Origin: Buttiauxella noackiae ATCC 51607
GTDB lineage: Bacteria > Pseudomonadota > Gammaproteobacteria > Enterobacterales > Enterobacteriaceae
DNA length: 64,000 bases
Direction of reading: 5' to 3'
NCBI RefSeq assembly: GCF_001654865.1
Contig: NZ_LXEO01000007.1
Span: 1 to 64,000 of the forward strand
Shown one piece after another: positions 42,890-53,758 of this stretch. Position 1 is the stretch's first letter, and each line of letters opens with the position of its first letter. The notes below the pieces were generated by a model that made no database searches, was not told the DNA's origin, and saw only the letters and a list, made by a program, of their open reading frames with translations. A program made the position numbers and the translations under genes.

Positions 42890-43678
42890 ATGAAAGTTGC
42901 AGTAGGGCAATTTGCGGTGAATAAAGTGTGGCAGGAAAACGTACAAACCTGTCTGGCGTTGATGGCGCAAGCGCGAGCTACAGGGGCTCAATTGCTGGTA
43001 TTACCCGAAGCAGTCCTGGCACGAGATGATAGCGACCCCGATTTATCAGTGAAATCAGCGCAAACCATGGACGATGAGTTTATCGATAGGCTTTGCGAGC
43101 AGAGTCGTAATGATAATCTGACAACCATACTGACATTGCATATCAAAACCACGGTGGGTCGTGCGGCAAATACTTTGCTGGCAATTCGTGGCGGCGAGGT
43201 GATTGCTCGTTATCAGAAACTTCATCTCTATGATGCGTTTAATGTACAAGAATCGCGCCTGGTTGATGCAGGTAATGTATTACCACCATTAATTGAGGTC
43301 GCGGGTTTTAAAGTGGGATTAATGACATGCTACGATCTGCGTTTTCCAGAGATGGCTTTGAGTCTGGCTTTAGCGGGCGCTGATGTTTTAGTCTTACCTG
43401 CAGCGTGGTTACGTGGTCCAAATAAAGAGATGCATTGGTCAACGCTACTGGCTGCTCGTGCGCTTGATACCACATGTTATGTTGTGGCATCAGGTGAATG
43501 TGGTAATAAAAATATTGGTCATAGTCGAGTGGTGGATCCACTCGGTGTTGTCATTGCGGCGGCAAATCAGCGACCGGCTTTGATTTATGCTGAGTTGGAG
43601 GGCGAATACTTAACTGAAGTAAGAGCGATGCTACCCGTCTTGAAAAACCGCCGGTTTGGCGTACCCAGGTTGTTATGA
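42890..43678 (+). CDS. ybeM: Deaminated glutathione amidase (nitrilase family)
   Basis: A 262-residue nitrilase-superfamily enzyme that repairs deaminated glutathione to a dicarboxylate and cysteinylglycine. The Glu-Lys-Cys triad is Glu40 (LLVLPEAV), Lys110 (YQKLHLYD) and Cys147 ([10 protein letters not shown]). ATG 42890 lies after GAGAG; ATG 42884, two codons upstream, is too close to that site. In E. coli K-12 ybeM is a pseudogene in some strains; here it is intact. Confidence 0.93.
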   Translation: MKVAVGQFAVNKVWQENVQTCLALMAQARATGAQLLVLPEAVLARDDSDPDLSVKSAQTMDDEFIDRLCEQSRNDNLTTILTLHIKTTVGRAANTLLAIRGGEVIARYQKLHLYDAFNVQESRLVDAGNVLPPLIEVAGFKVGLMTCYDLRFPEMALSLALAGADVLVLPAAWLRGPNKEMHWSTLLAARALDTTCYVVASGECGNKNIGHSRVVDPLGVVIAAANQRPALIYAELEGEYLTEVRAMLPVLKNRRFGVPRLL

Positions 43679-43805
43679 TGGTTTTTAACTCGATCTTGAT
43701 TCAACTTGTTACAGGTTTCTATTGTATCGCACGCGAAAATGACCGTTAATTGTCTCAGTGTATTGTTCGCCGTATCCACGGCACGCATGATTAAAGAAGG
43801 TTGTT

Positions 43806-44009
43806 ATGGGTGAGATTAGTATTACAAAGTTGTTGGTGGTCGGTGCGCTGATTGTTTTGTTATTTGGCACCAAGAAGTTGCGCACCCTGGGTGGCGATCT
43901 GGGCGCGGCAATCAAGGGCTTCAAGAAAGCCATGAATGAAGATGAGACCAGCGCTAAGTCTGCCAGCAATACGGATACAACAGCTGACCGTATTACTCAC
44001 AAAGACTGA
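43806..44009 (+). CDS. tatE: Sec-independent translocase subunit TatE
   Basis: A 67-residue TatA-type protein: one TM segment ([13 protein letters not shown]), hinge [13 protein letters not shown], then an amphipathic helix and a charged tail. It is a minor, TatA-like component of the twin-arginine export pore. The place between ybeM and lipA is the usual one. ATG 43806 is preceded by AAGGTTGTT. A bidirectional terminator follows. Confidence 0.96.
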   Translation: MGEISITKLLVVGALIVLLFGTKKLRTLGGDLGAAIKGFKKAMNEDETSAKSASNTDTTADRITHKD

Positions 44010-44035
44010 TCATAAAGCAGCTTTCGACCCGATAT

Positions 44036-44070
44036 AAAAAAAACCGGCATTGTTTTGGCCGGTTTTTTTT
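44036..44070. terminator. Terminator between tatE and lipA
   Basis: AAACCGGC/GCCGGTTT stem flanked by A and T tracts on both sides, so it can serve both converging genes. Confidence 0.9.
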
Positions 44071-44109
44071 ATGCACGTAGCAAATTAAAGGTAACGATTT
44101 GTTACATCG

Positions 44110-45075
44110 TTATTTAACTTCCATACCTTTAGCTTGTAAGTCTGCATGGTATGAAGAGCGAACAAATGGGCCGCAAGCTGCATGGGTAAAGCCCATAGCC
44201 AGCGCTTCTGCTTTCATCTCTTCAAACTCGTCAGGGCTCACATAACGTTGCACTGGTAAGTGATGGCGGCTTGGCTGTAAATATTGGCCCAGCGTTAACA
44301 TTGTGACACCGTGGCGGCGTAGATCGCGCATTACTTCCACAATCTCTGCATTCGTTTCGCCTAAACCTACCATCAAACCTGATTTGGTTGGGATATCAGG
44401 ATGCGCTTCTTTAAAACGCTCCAGCAGTTTCAGCGACCAGTTGTAGTCCGCACCAGGACGTACTTTACGATAAATACGCGGCACGTTTTCCAGGTTATGG
44501 TTGAACACATCTGGCGGCGTTGCGGTGAGGATTTCTAGCGCTTTGTCCATTCGGCCACGGAAATCTGGCACTAATGTTTCGATTTTGATGGTCGGATTTT
44601 TTTCGCGAATTGCGCTTATGCAATCAGCAAAATGTTGAGCTCCACCGTCGCGCAGGTCATCACGGTCAACAGACGTGATAACGACATAACGTAATGCCAT
44701 GTCAGCGATAGTTTGCGCTAGTTTGCCTGGCTCATTGGCGTCAGGTGCAACCGGGCGACCATGAGCCACATCGCAGAATGGGCAGCGGCGAGTGCAAATC
44801 GCACCCAGGATCATAAAGGTTGCCGTTCCATGGTTGAAACATTCCGCCAGGTTAGGGCAGGAAGCTTCCTCACACACAGAGTGCAGACCATTTTTACGCA
44901 TTGCCGCTTTGATACCCTGAATGCGGGTCGAATCAGATGGAAGTTTGATCTTCATCCATTCTGGTTTTCTTAACAGCTCCTGGCGCTCCGTCACCACGTT
45001 TTTAACCGGGATCAGAGCCATTTTATCGGCGTCGCGGTACTTGACGCCGCGTTCCATTACAATAGGTTTACTCAT
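44110..45075 (-). CDS. lipA: Lipoyl synthase
   Basis: A 321-residue radical-SAM enzyme that inserts two sulphurs into protein-bound octanoate to make lipoate. Auxiliary cluster Cys68, Cys73 and Cys79, and the radical-SAM cluster Cys94, Cys98 and Cys101 (CTRRCPFC), are all present. ATG 45075. The partner octanoyltransferase lipB lies 270 bp upstream in the same orientation. Confidence 0.98.
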   Translation of the reverse strand: MSKPIVMERGVKYRDADKMALIPVKNVVTERQELLRKPEWMKIKLPSDSTRIQGIKAAMRKNGLHSVCEEASCPNLAECFNHGTATFMILGAICTRRCPFCDVAHGRPVAPDANEPGKLAQTIADMALRYVVITSVDRDDLRDGGAQHFADCISAIREKNPTIKIETLVPDFRGRMDKALEILTATPPDVFNHNLENVPRIYRKVRPGADYNWSLKLLERFKEAHPDIPTKSGLMVGLGETNAEIVEVMRDLRRHGVTMLTLGQYLQPSRHHLPVQRYVSPDEFEEMKAEALAMGFTHAACGPFVRSSYHADLQAKGMEVK

Positions 45076-45262
45076 ATCGTACGTGTTCCAGTTGCTGAAA
45101 AAAATCAGGCTAATCGAATGTTTTATTTATCAACTATTTTTTAATAGCGACCGAAGTATATCATCACTGAAAGGAATAAATTAGCCTGACAGAGCAGTAA
45201 ATGGGGAAAGAATTGTAAATGAGTTGTTGGATTGTGCGCTTTGCAAGGTTAACAATTAGCAA

Positions 45263-45294
45263 ATCGACCTCATAGTAACCGCCGGGAGGTCGAT
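45263..45294. other. Inverted repeat in the lipB-lipA gap
   Basis: ATCGACCTC/GAGGTCGAT stem with a 14-base loop in the 272-bp gap 45076-45347. E. coli carries ybeF, a LysR-type gene, here; it is absent. No further gene is visible in the gap. Confidence 0.5.
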
Positions 45295-45347
45295 GTGACT
45301 ACGCACCCAGGAATTCGTAAAGGATGCAGTTATCAGAACAATAAATA

Positions 45348-45989
45348 TTAAGCAGGTATGTATTTAACTGGCGGATTATTCAGTAGCTCGATGAATTTAT
45401 TGATGAGCAATGGTTGAACATCTTCAAGTGCCGTACCAGCGCGTAATGAACTGACCTGCGTCATCTCAAGACCTGCATATCCGCAAGGGTTGATTCGCAG
45501 AAAAGGGCTGAGATCCATATCAATATTCAATGCCAGCCCGTGGAATGAACAGCCCTTACGTATACGTAAACCCAGTGAGCAAATCTTACGTCCATCAACA
45601 TAGACACCAGGAGCATCCGCGCGTGGATAAGCTTCTATTTGTAATTCTGCAAGTGTATTGACCACGGTTTGCTCAAGAATGGTGACCAGTTCCCGAACGC
45701 CGAGCTTACGACGCTTAAGATTAAGCAACACGTACATCACTTGCTGGCCTGGTCCATGATAAGTGACCTGGCCGCCGCGGTCGCTTTGAATCACGGGAAT
45801 ATCACCAGGAACGAGCACGTGTTCCGCTTTACCTGCCTGGCCTTGCGTAAAGACACGCTCGTGTTCTACCAGCCAAATTTCATCGGCAGTCGTTTCATCA
45901 CGGGTATCGGTAAAATCATGCATCGCCTGAGAAATGGGTTCGTAGGGTTGCAGGCCTAGTTGGCGAATTTGAATAGTATTTTGAGACAA
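45348..45989 (-). CDS. lipB: Octanoyl-ACP:protein transferase LipB
   Basis: A 213-residue enzyme that moves octanoate from ACP to lipoyl domains. The catalytic Cys169 (INPCGYAG) and Lys135 ([11 protein letters not shown]) and the [11 protein letters not shown] loop are present. Translation starts at TTG 45989, eight bases after GGAG; E. coli lipB also has a non-ATG start. The C-terminus ends PVKYIPA. Confidence 0.97.
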   Translation of the reverse strand: MSQNTIQIRQLGLQPYEPISQAMHDFTDTRDETTADEIWLVEHERVFTQGQAGKAEHVLVPGDIPVIQSDRGGQVTYHGPGQQVMYVLLNLKRRKLGVRELVTILEQTVVNTLAELQIEAYPRADAPGVYVDGRKICSLGLRIRKGCSFHGLALNIDMDLSPFLRINPCGYAGLEMTQVSSLRAGTALEDVQPLLINKFIELLNNPPVKYIPA

Positions 45990-46039
45990 AACATCGTCTC
46001 CGGCAGGTTAGAAAGATGAGGGAGTATATATCACTGGGA

Positions 46040-46069
46040 CAAAAAGCAGTACCCGGCCTGTTGGCCGGG
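46040..46069 (-). terminator. Terminator after ybeD
   Basis: CCCGGCC/GGCCGGG stem with loop TGTT (46052-46069), followed on the minus strand by TACTGCTTTTT. Confidence 0.8.
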
Positions 46070-46080
46070 CAGGTTACAAA

Positions 46081-46344
46081 TTACAGCACCATACGAACGA
46101 TTTCGATCTTGCCAAGTTCTTCGTACAGGGTCTCAACTTGCTCAATGTGAGTCGCTTTGATAGTGACCGATACAGAGTGGTAATTACCTTTGCTGCTCGG
46201 TTTAACCTGTGGGGTGTAGTCACCAGGTGCGTGGCGCTGCACCACCTCAATGACCAAATCAACCAGCTCGGGTTTCGCCAAACCCATCACTTTGTAAGTA
46301 AAGGGCGTCGGAAATTCGAGCAATTCTTTCAGATTGGTTTTCAT
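46081..46344 (-). CDS. ybeD: DUF493 protein YbeD
   Basis: An 87-residue small alpha/beta protein (ACT-like fold) highly like E. coli Ybe[21 protein letters not shown], then [19 protein letters not shown] and EIVRMVL. The function is unknown; it is always near lipB and dacA. ATG 46344 follows GGAGCTACC. Its own terminator lies on each side. Confidence 0.97.
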   Translation of the reverse strand: MKTNLKELLEFPTPFTYKVMGLAKPELVDLVIEVVQRHAPGDYTPQVKPSSKGNYHSVSVTIKATHIEQVETLYEELGKIEIVRMVL

Positions 46345-46363
46345 GGTAGCTCCAGCGTTACGG

Positions 46364-46402
46364 CATTAAAAATGATAACTCCCGCCAACAGGGGCAGGAG
46401 TT
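46364..46402 (-). terminator. Terminator after dacA
   Basis: On the minus strand AACTCCTGCC/GGCGGGAGTT stem, loop CCTGTT, then ATCATTTTT. Confidence 0.8.
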
Positions 46403-46455
46403 GCTTTGATTCATAGTATATGGGGACGACTTCTATTCTTTCAAGTGTTCAATAA

Positions 46456-47667
46456 TTAACCAAACCAATGGTGGAATGTCAGTTTGATGTAATCAATGAT
46501 ACGACTGAAGAAATTACCTTCTGGCATTTCCTGAAGAACAACCAGCGGGCGTTGCTCGATAGTTTTTCCATCGAGTTGGAAATTGATGGTACCAACAACC
46601 TGGTTTTTCTGCAGCGGTGCATGCAGTTCCGTGGTGTTAAGTACATAGCTCGCTTTCAGATCTTTCATGCGCCCACGAGGGATTGTCAGATAAACGTCTT
46701 TATCAACCCCGAGTGATGCACGATCGTTATCACCAAACCAGGCTGGTTCTGAGGCAAATTCTTTACCGGCTTTCAGTGGCGAGACAGTTTCAAAGAAACG
46801 GAAGCCCCAGGTCAGCAGTTTTTTGCTTTCGGTTTCACGGCCTTTGTACGTACGTCCACCAAGCACTGCAGAAATCAGACGCATCTGACCTTCAGTTGCA
46901 GAGGCCACCAGGTTGTAACCTGCAGCATCGGTATGACCTGTTTTGATGCCATCAACTTGCAGGCTGGTATCCCACAGCAAGCCGTTACGGTTTGTCTGGC
47001 GGATATTGTTGAAGGTGAACTCTTTTTCTTTGTAGATAGCGTATTCGTTCGGCACATCGCGAATCAACGCCTGGCCAATCAACGCCATATCACGCGCTGA
47101 GCTGAATTGGCCTTCGGCATCGAGACCGTGTACGGTCCCGAAATGGGTATTTTTCAGGCCCAGAGCGGAAACATAGCTATTCATCAGGCCAACAAATGCA
47201 TCCTGGCTTCCGGCCACGAAATCGGCCATTGCAACACATGCATCGTTACCTGATTGCAGGTTAATACCGCGAATCAGTTGTGATACCGGCACCTGCATGC
47301 CTGGTTTCAGGAACATCAAAGATGAACCTTTAAATACCGGGTTGCCGGTCGCCCATGCATCCTGGCCTACAGTCACAATCGAGCTTTCGTTAAATTTACC
47401 GGCTTTCATCGCTTGACCGATGACGTAGCTGGTCATCATTTTGGTCAGGCTCGCAGGATCACGACGAGTATCGGCATTAGACTCAGCCAGTACTTTACCG
47501 GAGTTGTAATCGATCAGGATGTACGCTTCCGCATCAATCTGCGGGACGCCTGGGATCATGGTTTTAATGTTCAGGTCGTCAGCGTGTGCGACAGCCATCC
47601 CCGAAAGAGTGAGGGCCGTAGTGAGCGCCAGGCGTTTAACAAAACGAAAAGAAGGGGCTGTATTCAT
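46456..47667 (-). CDS. dacA: D-alanyl-D-alanine carboxypeptidase (PBP5)
   Basis: A 403-residue penicillin-binding protein 5 that trims pentapeptide in the periplasm. Signal peptide residues 1-29 ends AHA|DD; the catalytic triplets are SLTK (Ser73-Lys76), SGN (139-141) and KTG; the C-terminal amphipathic helix ([18 protein letters not shown]) anchors it to the inner membrane. ATG 47667 gives the E. coli length; an upstream start at 47688 would spoil the signal peptide. Confidence 0.98.
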   Translation of the reverse strand: MNTAPSFRFVKRLALTTALTLSGMAVAHADDLNIKTMIPGVPQIDAEAYILIDYNSGKVLAESNADTRRDPASLTKMMTSYVIGQAMKAGKFNESSIVTVGQDAWATGNPVFKGSSLMFLKPGMQVPVSQLIRGINLQSGNDACVAMADFVAGSQDAFVGLMNSYVSALGLKNTHFGTVHGLDAEGQFSSARDMALIGQALIRDVPNEYAIYKEKEFTFNNIRQTNRNGLLWDTSLQVDGIKTGHTDAAGYNLVASATEGQMRLISAVLGGRTYKGRETESKKLLTWGFRFFETVSPLKAGKEFASEPAWFGDNDRASLGVDKDVYLTIPRGRMKDLKASYVLNTTELHAPLQKNQVVGTINFQLDGKTIEQRPLVVLQEMPEGNFFSRIIDYIKLTFHHWFG

Positions 47668-47810
47668 GATTAGAACAACGACATCCATGATGGGAATAAA
47701 AAAAGTGCCTTACTATAGCAAAAGCGATTTTTGCTGGCATCCGTCTTTGCGCATCATTTGTTAATGGAATTTACATTAATTGACGCACGACGGATGCCAG
47801 ACACAACCAC

Positions 47811-48959
47811 TTACATAGCGGGTGCGTTAGTGATGAAAGATTGCTGCTGGGCTTCGCTTATTAAACGTTGCTGCATAGCGGCCGCTTCGTTCCGACTGCT
47901 AAATGGCCCAAGCTGTACTCGGAACATAGCACCATTACTGGAAACCTTGCCCGGCACGCCAAATTGCTGGCTAAGTTTTTGCTGCCACTGAGTTGCACGA
48001 GTCTGATCGCTGACTGCTCCCACCTGAACGACATAACGCCCGGAAGCTGTAGCAACTGGAGCTGCTGTCTGCACACTACCCTGAACCGAACCAGGTGCTG
48101 TAACTGGAGCATTTTGTTGCACTGGTGCTGCAGTTTGAACAGGCGTTGCTGCTACTGCAGGAGCCGCGGCAACTTCTGGCTGGTCATTTTCAATCACGCC
48201 GGGGGCCAGGGGAGTTGCAGCACCTAAGAAACCACTGCTATTAACCGGAGCTCCGGTAGTGTCTTCACTTTTCAGCGAGGAGTTGCTAATAGCACGTACC
48301 TCACCTTGCGGAGCTTCCACTGGCATTCCAGAAGAGGCACTGCCCATTCCACCGCTTAAATCAGGACGAGGGGGGAGGATGTAGGTCTGTTTGGCAACAG
48401 TCGTACACACAGTACCAGGCCCGGACATGGAACCATCCTGGGCAACAATAATTGGATCGATACGTACTTTGGTGTTGTTTGAGTTGTTCAAACGGTCAGC
48501 TGCGGCGCGTGATAACGAAATGACACGATCATTACCGTAAGGACCACGATCGTTAATACGCACGACAATCATGCGCCCATTTGCGAGGTTCGTGATACGT
48601 GCATAGCTTGGAATAGGAAGTGTTGGATGGGCAGCAGTCAGAGCTGTCGCATCAAATGGCTCACCCGATGCTGTCAGGTTGCTACCGGGTTCCGCATCAT
48701 AAATAGCGGCAAAACCTGCCTGGCTAAAGTTTGCCGGATTCTGCACGATTTTGTAGCGTTTACCGTTATTTTCGTAATCCTGATTAGCCGAAGGACTCAA
48801 CGGTTCAAAGCGCGGTTCCGCGCCGCTTATCTCAACCGTCGGGCCATTACACACCGCCGGTTGCGGTTGCTGGTTTACCTGTTGTTGATCACCATCATCA
48901 GACGAGCAGCCAGCCAGTATTGCAGCAACGACACAGATCCCAAGCCAACGCTTAACCAT
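47811..48959 (-). CDS. rlpA: Septal-ring lytic transglycosylase-like lipoprotein RlpA
   Basis: A 382-residue outer-membrane lipoprotein. Lipobox ILAGC has Cys18; a double-psi beta-barrel follows (about residues 70-165, RITNLANGRMIVVRINDRGP); a long Ala/Pro/Val-rich linker; then a C-terminal SPOR domain (about residues 305-380, YVVQVGAVSDQTRATQWQQ) that binds denuded septal glycan. ATG 48959 follows GAGGTGCGTA. It is 16 bp after mrdB in the rod-shape operon. Confidence 0.96.
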   Translation of the reverse strand: MVKRWLGICVVAAILAGCSSDDGDQQQVNQQPQPAVCNGPTVEISGAEPRFEPLSPSANQDYENNGKRYKIVQNPANFSQAGFAAIYDAEPGSNLTASGEPFDATALTAAHPTLPIPSYARITNLANGRMIVVRINDRGPYGNDRVISLSRAAADRLNNSNNTKVRIDPIIVAQDGSMSGPGTVCTTVAKQTYILPPRPDLSGGMGSASSGMPVEAPQGEVRAISNSSLKSEDTTGAPVNSSGFLGAATPLAPGVIENDQPEVAAAPAVAATPVQTAAPVQQNAPVTAPGSVQGSVQTAAPVATASGRYVVQVGAVSDQTRATQWQQKLSQQFGVPGKVSSNGAMFRVQLGPFSSRNEAAAMQQRLISEAQQQSFITNAPAM

Positions 48960-48975
48960 TACGCACCTCATCCAC

Positions 48976-50088
48976 TTACACGCTTTTTGATAACATTTTT
49001 CTGTGGGTATGTATCGACATCACGATACCAAACCCGGCCATCAGAACGATCAGGGCCGAGCCCCCGTAGCTCACCAGCGGCAAAGGTACGCCGACCACCG
49101 GTAAGATACCACTAACCATACCAATGTTAACAAACACATATACGAATAAAATCAACATTAGCCCACCAGCCATTACTCGACCAAATGTGGTCTGAGCACG
49201 AGCGGCAATGATAAGACCGCGCATGATAAGCAATAGATAGAGCGCCAGTAATACCAGAACACCTACCAAGCCTAGCTCCTCGGCAAGTACTGCAAAGATA
49301 AAGTCAGTGTGGCGTTCGGGTAAAAATTCAAGTTGCGACTGTGTTCCGTGTAGCCAACCCTTGCCACGTAATCCGCCAGAACCAATAGCAATTTTAGACT
49401 GAATAATATGATAGCCCGCACCGAGAGGGTCACTTTCCGGATCAAGCAGCATCATTACGCGTGCACGTTGGTAATCGTGCATCAGGAAGAACCATAAAAT
49501 CGGAATGAAGGCGGCGACCAATAACACGGCAACACCGATAAGTTTCCAGCTCATACCGGATAAGAACAGCACGAACAGTCCTGATGCGGCAATGAGAATA
49601 GACGTTCCCAGATCGGGTTGAGCGGCAACCAGCAGCGTCGGCATGAAAATGAGTATCAGCGCGATGCCGGTGTTCTTCAGTGTAGGTGGGCAGACATCGC
49701 GGTTAATAAAGCGCGCCACCATCAGTGGCACGGCAATTTTTGCGATTTCAGACGGCTGGAAACGCACAATACCGAGGTCAAGCCAGCGTTGTGCACCTTT
49801 GGATATCGCTCCAAATGCATCCACTGCAACCAATAATATTATGCAGACAATATACAGATAAGGAGCCCAGCCTTCGTACACGCGAGGCGGGATTTGCGCC
49901 ATCACGATCATCACAACCAGTCCCATCAGGATCTGGCCAATTTTGCGCTCCATCATGTCCATGTCCTGGCCACTGGCGCTCCAGATTACCAGCGCACTAA
50001 AGATAAGCAGCGCCAGAATGGTCACAAGGAAGAGCGGGTCGATGTGGATTTTATCCCAGAACGACTTTTTATTTGGATTATCAGTCAT
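48976..50088 (-). CDS. mrdB: Peptidoglycan glycosyltransferase RodA
   Basis: A 370-residue SEDS-family membrane enzyme with ten TM segments that polymerises glycan for the lateral wall, working with PBP2. Signature stretches include [24 protein letters not shown] and [12 protein letters not shown]. Start [14 protein letters not shown] at ATG 50088 agrees with E. coli RodA; another ATG six bases upstream overlaps the mrdA stop. Coupled to mrdA. Confidence 0.97.
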   Translation of the reverse strand: MTDNPNKKSFWDKIHIDPLFLVTILALLIFSALVIWSASGQDMDMMERKIGQILMGLVVMIVMAQIPPRVYEGWAPYLYIVCIILLVAVDAFGAISKGAQRWLDLGIVRFQPSEIAKIAVPLMVARFINRDVCPPTLKNTGIALILIFMPTLLVAAQPDLGTSILIAASGLFVLFLSGMSWKLIGVAVLLVAAFIPILWFFLMHDYQRARVMMLLDPESDPLGAGYHIIQSKIAIGSGGLRGKGWLHGTQSQLEFLPERHTDFIFAVLAEELGLVGVLVLLALYLLLIMRGLIIAARAQTTFGRVMAGGLMLILFVYVFVNIGMVSGILPVVGVPLPLVSYGGSALIVLMAGFGIVMSIHTHRKMLSKSV

Positions 50089-50090
50089 GG

Positions 50091-51992
50091 TCATTGGTCC
50101 TCAGCCCCCGGTGGTGCGGGTACTTCAGTAGGCAGTACCGTATTGTTATCCCCAAGCATAATGTGGTCGAGGATCTGGCGCATGATGGTGCCTACAGCGG
50201 GGCCTGCGCCGCCGTTTTCCAGAATCATGGTGACGGAAACCTGTGGATTATCGTAAGGGGCGAACGCAGTCATCAATTTATGATCGCGTAAGCGTTCAGC
50301 GATTTTATGGGCGTTATAAGTTTCATTAGCTTTCAGGCCAAAGACCTGGGCCGTCCCTGATTTTGCCGCAATTTTATAAGGCGCATTGGCAAAATATTTA
50401 TGAGCTGTACCGTTAGGGCGGTTAGCTACGCCATACATCCCGTCTTTAGCAATTTCCCAAAAACCAGAGTGGATATCGCCTACAGGAGGCTGTACCGGCT
50501 GCTGCCACGGAACTTGCTTACCATTCTCAACCGTGCTCATCAGGAAATGAGGAACGCGCACGATGCCATCGTTAATCAGGATCATCATTGCTTTGCTCAT
50601 TTGAATCGGTGTCGCGGTCCAGTAGCCCTGGCCGATTCCGACTGGAATAGTGTCGCCCTGATACCACGGCTTTTTAAAGCGCTTCAATTTCCACTCACGG
50701 GTTGGCATGTTACCTGACCTCTCTTCCGAAAGATCGATACCGGTATAGTGCCCGTAGCCAAACTTACGCATCCACTCGCCCATACGGTCGATGCCCATGT
50801 CGTAAGCGACCTGATAGAAATAGGTATCTGCGGATTCTTCAAGCGCTTTGGTCACGTTCAGGCGGCCGTGGCCCCATTTTTTCCAGTCACGATAGCGCTT
50901 TTCAGAACCAGGTAACTGCCACCAGCCTGGGTCAAAGAGAGATGTATTGCGGGTGATAACTCCGGCACTTAACGCGGACACTGCCATGTAAGGTTTCACC
51001 GTGGACGCCGGAGGGTAAACCCCTTGCGTTGCACGGTTGATAAGCGGCGTGTTCGGGTCATTGAGCAAACCGGAATAGTCTTTGCTTGAGATGCCATCAA
51101 CGAACAAGTTCGGGTTGTAACTTGGCATCGAAACAAGCGCCAGAATGCCGCCGGTGCGTGGGTCGGTGACCACAACTGCTGCGCGGCTTCCTGCTAATAA
51201 GGTTTCAATGTAATTCTGAAGCTTAAGGTCGATAGTCAGATAGATATCGTGCCCGGCTTGTGGCGGTACTTCCTTGAGCTGGCGAATCACACGGCCACGG
51301 TTGTTTACTTCAACTTCTTCATAACCGGTCTGGCCATGCAAGACATCTTCGTAATAACGTTCAATACCAAGCTTACCGATATCATGTGTTGAGGCGTAGT
51401 TTGCCAGCTTGCCGTCTTTATCAAGGCGTTCAACGTCTTTATCGTTAATTTTGGAAACGTAACCAATGACATGTGTTAGTGCTGAACCATACGGATAGTA
51501 ACGGCGTTTATAGCCCTTAACCTCAACCCCCGGGAAACGGTACTGATTGACGGCAAAACGTGCGACCTGAACTTCGGTGAGGTTGGTTTTGACCGGAATA
51601 GAGGTGAAGCGATGAGAGCGTGCTCGCTCTTTCTTAAAGTTGGCAATATCGTCATCAGTTAAATCTACGACTGAGCGTAACGCTTCAAGCGTTGCCTGCA
51701 CGTCGTCCACTTTTTCCGGCATCATTTCCACTTGGTAAATGGTGCGGTTGAGTGCGAGTGGTGTGCCGTTGCGATCGTAGATAATGCCGCGGCTAGGCGG
51801 AATAGGGACCAGCTTTATGCGGTTTTCATTCGAGCGAGTCTGGTAGTCAGTGAAACGGACGATTTGTAAATTATAAAGGTTGGCAACAAGCACACCGCTT
51901 AGTGCCAAAATACCAAGAAACGCGACCAGCGCCCGGCGCACAAAAAGCGCAGACTCAGCTGTATAGTCACGAAAAGAATTCTGTAATTTCAT
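50091..51992 (-). CDS. mrdA: Penicillin-binding protein 2 (elongation transpeptidase)
   Basis: A 633-residue class B PBP of the elongasome. A short cytoplasmic tail, one TM segment (about 21-41), an allosteric N-terminal domain, and a transpeptidase domain with the SxxK motif in [11 protein letters not shown] (Ser near 330), SADTYF and KSGTAQVF. Same length as E. coli PBP2. It lies between rlmH and mrdB; cotranscription is expected. Confidence 0.98.
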   Translation of the reverse strand: MKLQNSFRDYTAESALFVRRALVAFLGILALSGVLVANLYNLQIVRFTDYQTRSNENRIKLVPIPPSRGIIYDRNGTPLALNRTIYQVEMMPEKVDDVQATLEALRSVVDLTDDDIANFKKERARSHRFTSIPVKTNLTEVQVARFAVNQYRFPGVEVKGYKRRYYPYGSALTHVIGYVSKINDKDVERLDKDGKLANYASTHDIGKLGIERYYEDVLHGQTGYEEVEVNNRGRVIRQLKEVPPQAGHDIYLTIDLKLQNYIETLLAGSRAAVVVTDPRTGGILALVSMPSYNPNLFVDGISSKDYSGLLNDPNTPLINRATQGVYPPASTVKPYMAVSALSAGVITRNTSLFDPGWWQLPGSEKRYRDWKKWGHGRLNVTKALEESADTYFYQVAYDMGIDRMGEWMRKFGYGHYTGIDLSEERSGNMPTREWKLKRFKKPWYQGDTIPVGIGQGYWTATPIQMSKAMMILINDGIVRVPHFLMSTVENGKQVPWQQPVQPPVGDIHSGFWEIAKDGMYGVANRPNGTAHKYFANAPYKIAAKSGTAQVFGLKANETYNAHKIAERLRDHKLMTAFAPYDNPQVSVTMILENGGAGPAVGTIMRQILDHIMLGDNNTVLPTEVPAPPGAEDQ

Positions 51993-52019
51993 CCGCAGCT
52001 TTGTTCTACCTGACGATAT

Positions 52020-52490
52020 CTACTCACGGTGATAAGGGTGGTTGGTCGTAATGCTCCACGCACGGTAGAGACTTTCCGCTACCAGCACCCGAACTAAAGG
52101 ATGCGGCATTGTCAGATTGGACAGTGACCAGCTTTGCTCTGCAGCAGCTTTGCATGCTGGAGCAAGTCCTTCCGGGCCGCCAATCAGCAAGCTGACATCT
52201 CTACCATCCTGTTTCCAGCGTTCAAGCTGCACGGCAAGGTGTGGCGTATCCCAAGGTTGCCCCGGGATATCCAGCGTGACAATTCGGTTGCCCTTGCCGG
52301 CCGCTGCCAACATCATTTCGCCTTCTTTTTCGAGAATGCGCTTGATATCGGCATTTTTGCTGCGTTTTCCCGCAGGAATTTCTACCAGTTCGAATGGCAT
52401 ATCCTTGGGAAAACGACGCAGGTACTCGGTAAAGCCGGTTTGCACCCAGTCAGGCATTTTGGTGCCAACTGCTACTAATTGCAGCTTCAC
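52020..52490 (-). CDS. rlmH: 23S rRNA pseudouridine-1915 N3-methyltransferase
   Basis: A 156-residue SPOUT-family methyltransferase acting on helix 69 of 23S rRNA. It has the knotted SAM site [11 protein letters not shown] and the C-terminal [18 protein letters not shown] 52490. Gene order rsfS-rlmH-mrdA is conserved. Confidence 0.97.
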   Translation of the reverse strand: MKLQLVAVGTKMPDWVQTGFTEYLRRFPKDMPFELVEIPAGKRSKNADIKRILEKEGEMMLAAAGKGNRIVTLDIPGQPWDTPHLAVQLERWKQDGRDVSLLIGGPEGLAPACKAAAEQSWSLSNLTMPHPLVRVLVAESLYRAWSITTNHPYHRE

Positions 52491-52493
52491 TCA

Positions 52494-52811
52494 TTAACCC
52501 CAGAGTTTTTCCAATTCGTATAGCTGGCGGCTTTCTTCTTGCATCACATGGACGATAACTTCGCCAAGGTCAACAACAACCCAGTCGGTTGCGTTCACGC
52601 CTTTCACGCCTAATGCATCAAAACCGGCTTTGCGGGATTCTTCTACAACGTGTTCAGCGATAGACATAACGTGGCGGTTAGAAGTACCGGTACAGATAAC
52701 CATGCAATCAGTGATGCTTGATTTACCCTGAACATCTATAGCAACGATATCCTGGCCTTTGAGGTCGTCAATTTTATCGACGATGAAATCTTGAAATTCT
52801 TTACCCTGCAA
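52494..52811 (-). CDS. rsfS: Ribosomal silencing factor RsfS
   Basis: A 105-residue protein that binds L14 and blocks subunit joining in stationary phase. It starts [20 protein letters not shown] at TTG 52811, eight or so bases after GGGGG; the frame remains open to 52865, but that start has no support. The core [20 protein letters not shown] and [19 protein letters not shown] is as in E. coli RsfS. Three bases separate its stop from rlmH. Confidence 0.95.
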   Translation of the reverse strand: MQGKEFQDFIVDKIDDLKGQDIVAIDVQGKSSITDCMVICTGTSNRHVMSIAEHVVEESRKAGFDALGVKGVNATDWVVVDLGEVIVHVMQEESRQLYELEKLWG

Positions 52812-53062
52812 GTGTTCCCCCTGGGAAAAGTAGAGTGTGTTCGATTTAGCCCGCATGATACCCATAATGGGGCAGCTTTACTGACAATTCGGCAATGCGG
52901 CGCTCAAAGCGGGGTATCATCCCACCGAGTGACCTGGTTTGCATCGCCATTTTTGTAAAACTATTTTGGAAAGTCATGCTTGCGGGCAGGAAATTATGGC
53001 AGCGGAGCATAACAGTCTGAGGTGTAGTGTCAATGGTTGACGATACCACAGACGCTGGCAAC

Positions 53063-53674
53063 TTATTGCACCGGTGGACAAATAGCGCGGTTATTGAGAG
53101 TTCCCAGAGTGGCAAACCCCTCACGAATCTCAATTAAACTCCATGCCCCTTGTTCAATCACAAAGTGCCACAATGACGAGGGTGGCATGTTGAGCAGGGT
53201 GGCGATAAGCAAACTCAATACTCCCTGATGGCTCACAATCAGAACATTATCTTCTTTTGGCAATGCGGATAGAGATGTGGAGAACTCGTTGACACGTTGG
53301 GAAAAAAGCTGGAAACCTTCACCATTGCGGGGAATAACGTTCTGCCAGTCATTGCACCATGCGGCGTAGTTCTCGCTATCCAGGCGTTGTAAATCACGGT
53401 GGTGGCGCATCTCCCAGTCCCCAAAATTCATCTCATTGAGACGTGGTTCGGTAACTACAGGGGTTTTACGTTGCTGGAGAATTAATTGAGTGGTGTGTTG
53501 TGCTCGGCCCAACTCACTGCAAAGTACCTTCTCAAAATCAATATGGCATAGCATATCACCTACCGCTTTGGCCTGATTAATGCCTTCGGCAGTCAGTGGA
53601 GTTTCAGAAATGCCACTGTAAAGACCGTCTAAATTTGCCTGGGTTTGTCCATGGCGCACTAACCATAACTTCAT
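53063..53674 (-). CDS. cobC: Adenosylcobalamin/alpha-ribazole phosphatase CobC
   Basis: A 203-residue histidine-phosphatase-family enzyme that dephosphorylates alpha-ribazole 5'-phosphate or cobalamin phosphate late in B12 synthesis. It has the phospho-His motif LVRHGQTQAN and NEMNFGDWEMRHHRD. ATG 53674 starts MKLWLVRHG after GAGGATGAG. It is divergent from cobD, as in Salmonella. The 250-bp gap to rsfS holds nothing obvious. Confidence 0.95.
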   Translation of the reverse strand: MKLWLVRHGQTQANLDGLYSGISETPLTAEGINQAKAVGDMLCHIDFEKVLCSELGRAQHTTQLILQQRKTPVVTEPRLNEMNFGDWEMRHHRDLQRLDSENYAAWCNDWQNVIPRNGEGFQLFSQRVNEFSTSLSALPKEDNVLIVSHQGVLSLLIATLLNMPPSSLWHFVIEQGAWSLIEIREGFATLGTLNNRAICPPVQ

Positions 53675-53758
53675 CTCATCCTCGCGCAAACATTGGCTGG
53701 CACTGGCATAAGTGTATCATTGCGTCTCAAGTTCGAAGTCTGTTTTATTGGGGGATGT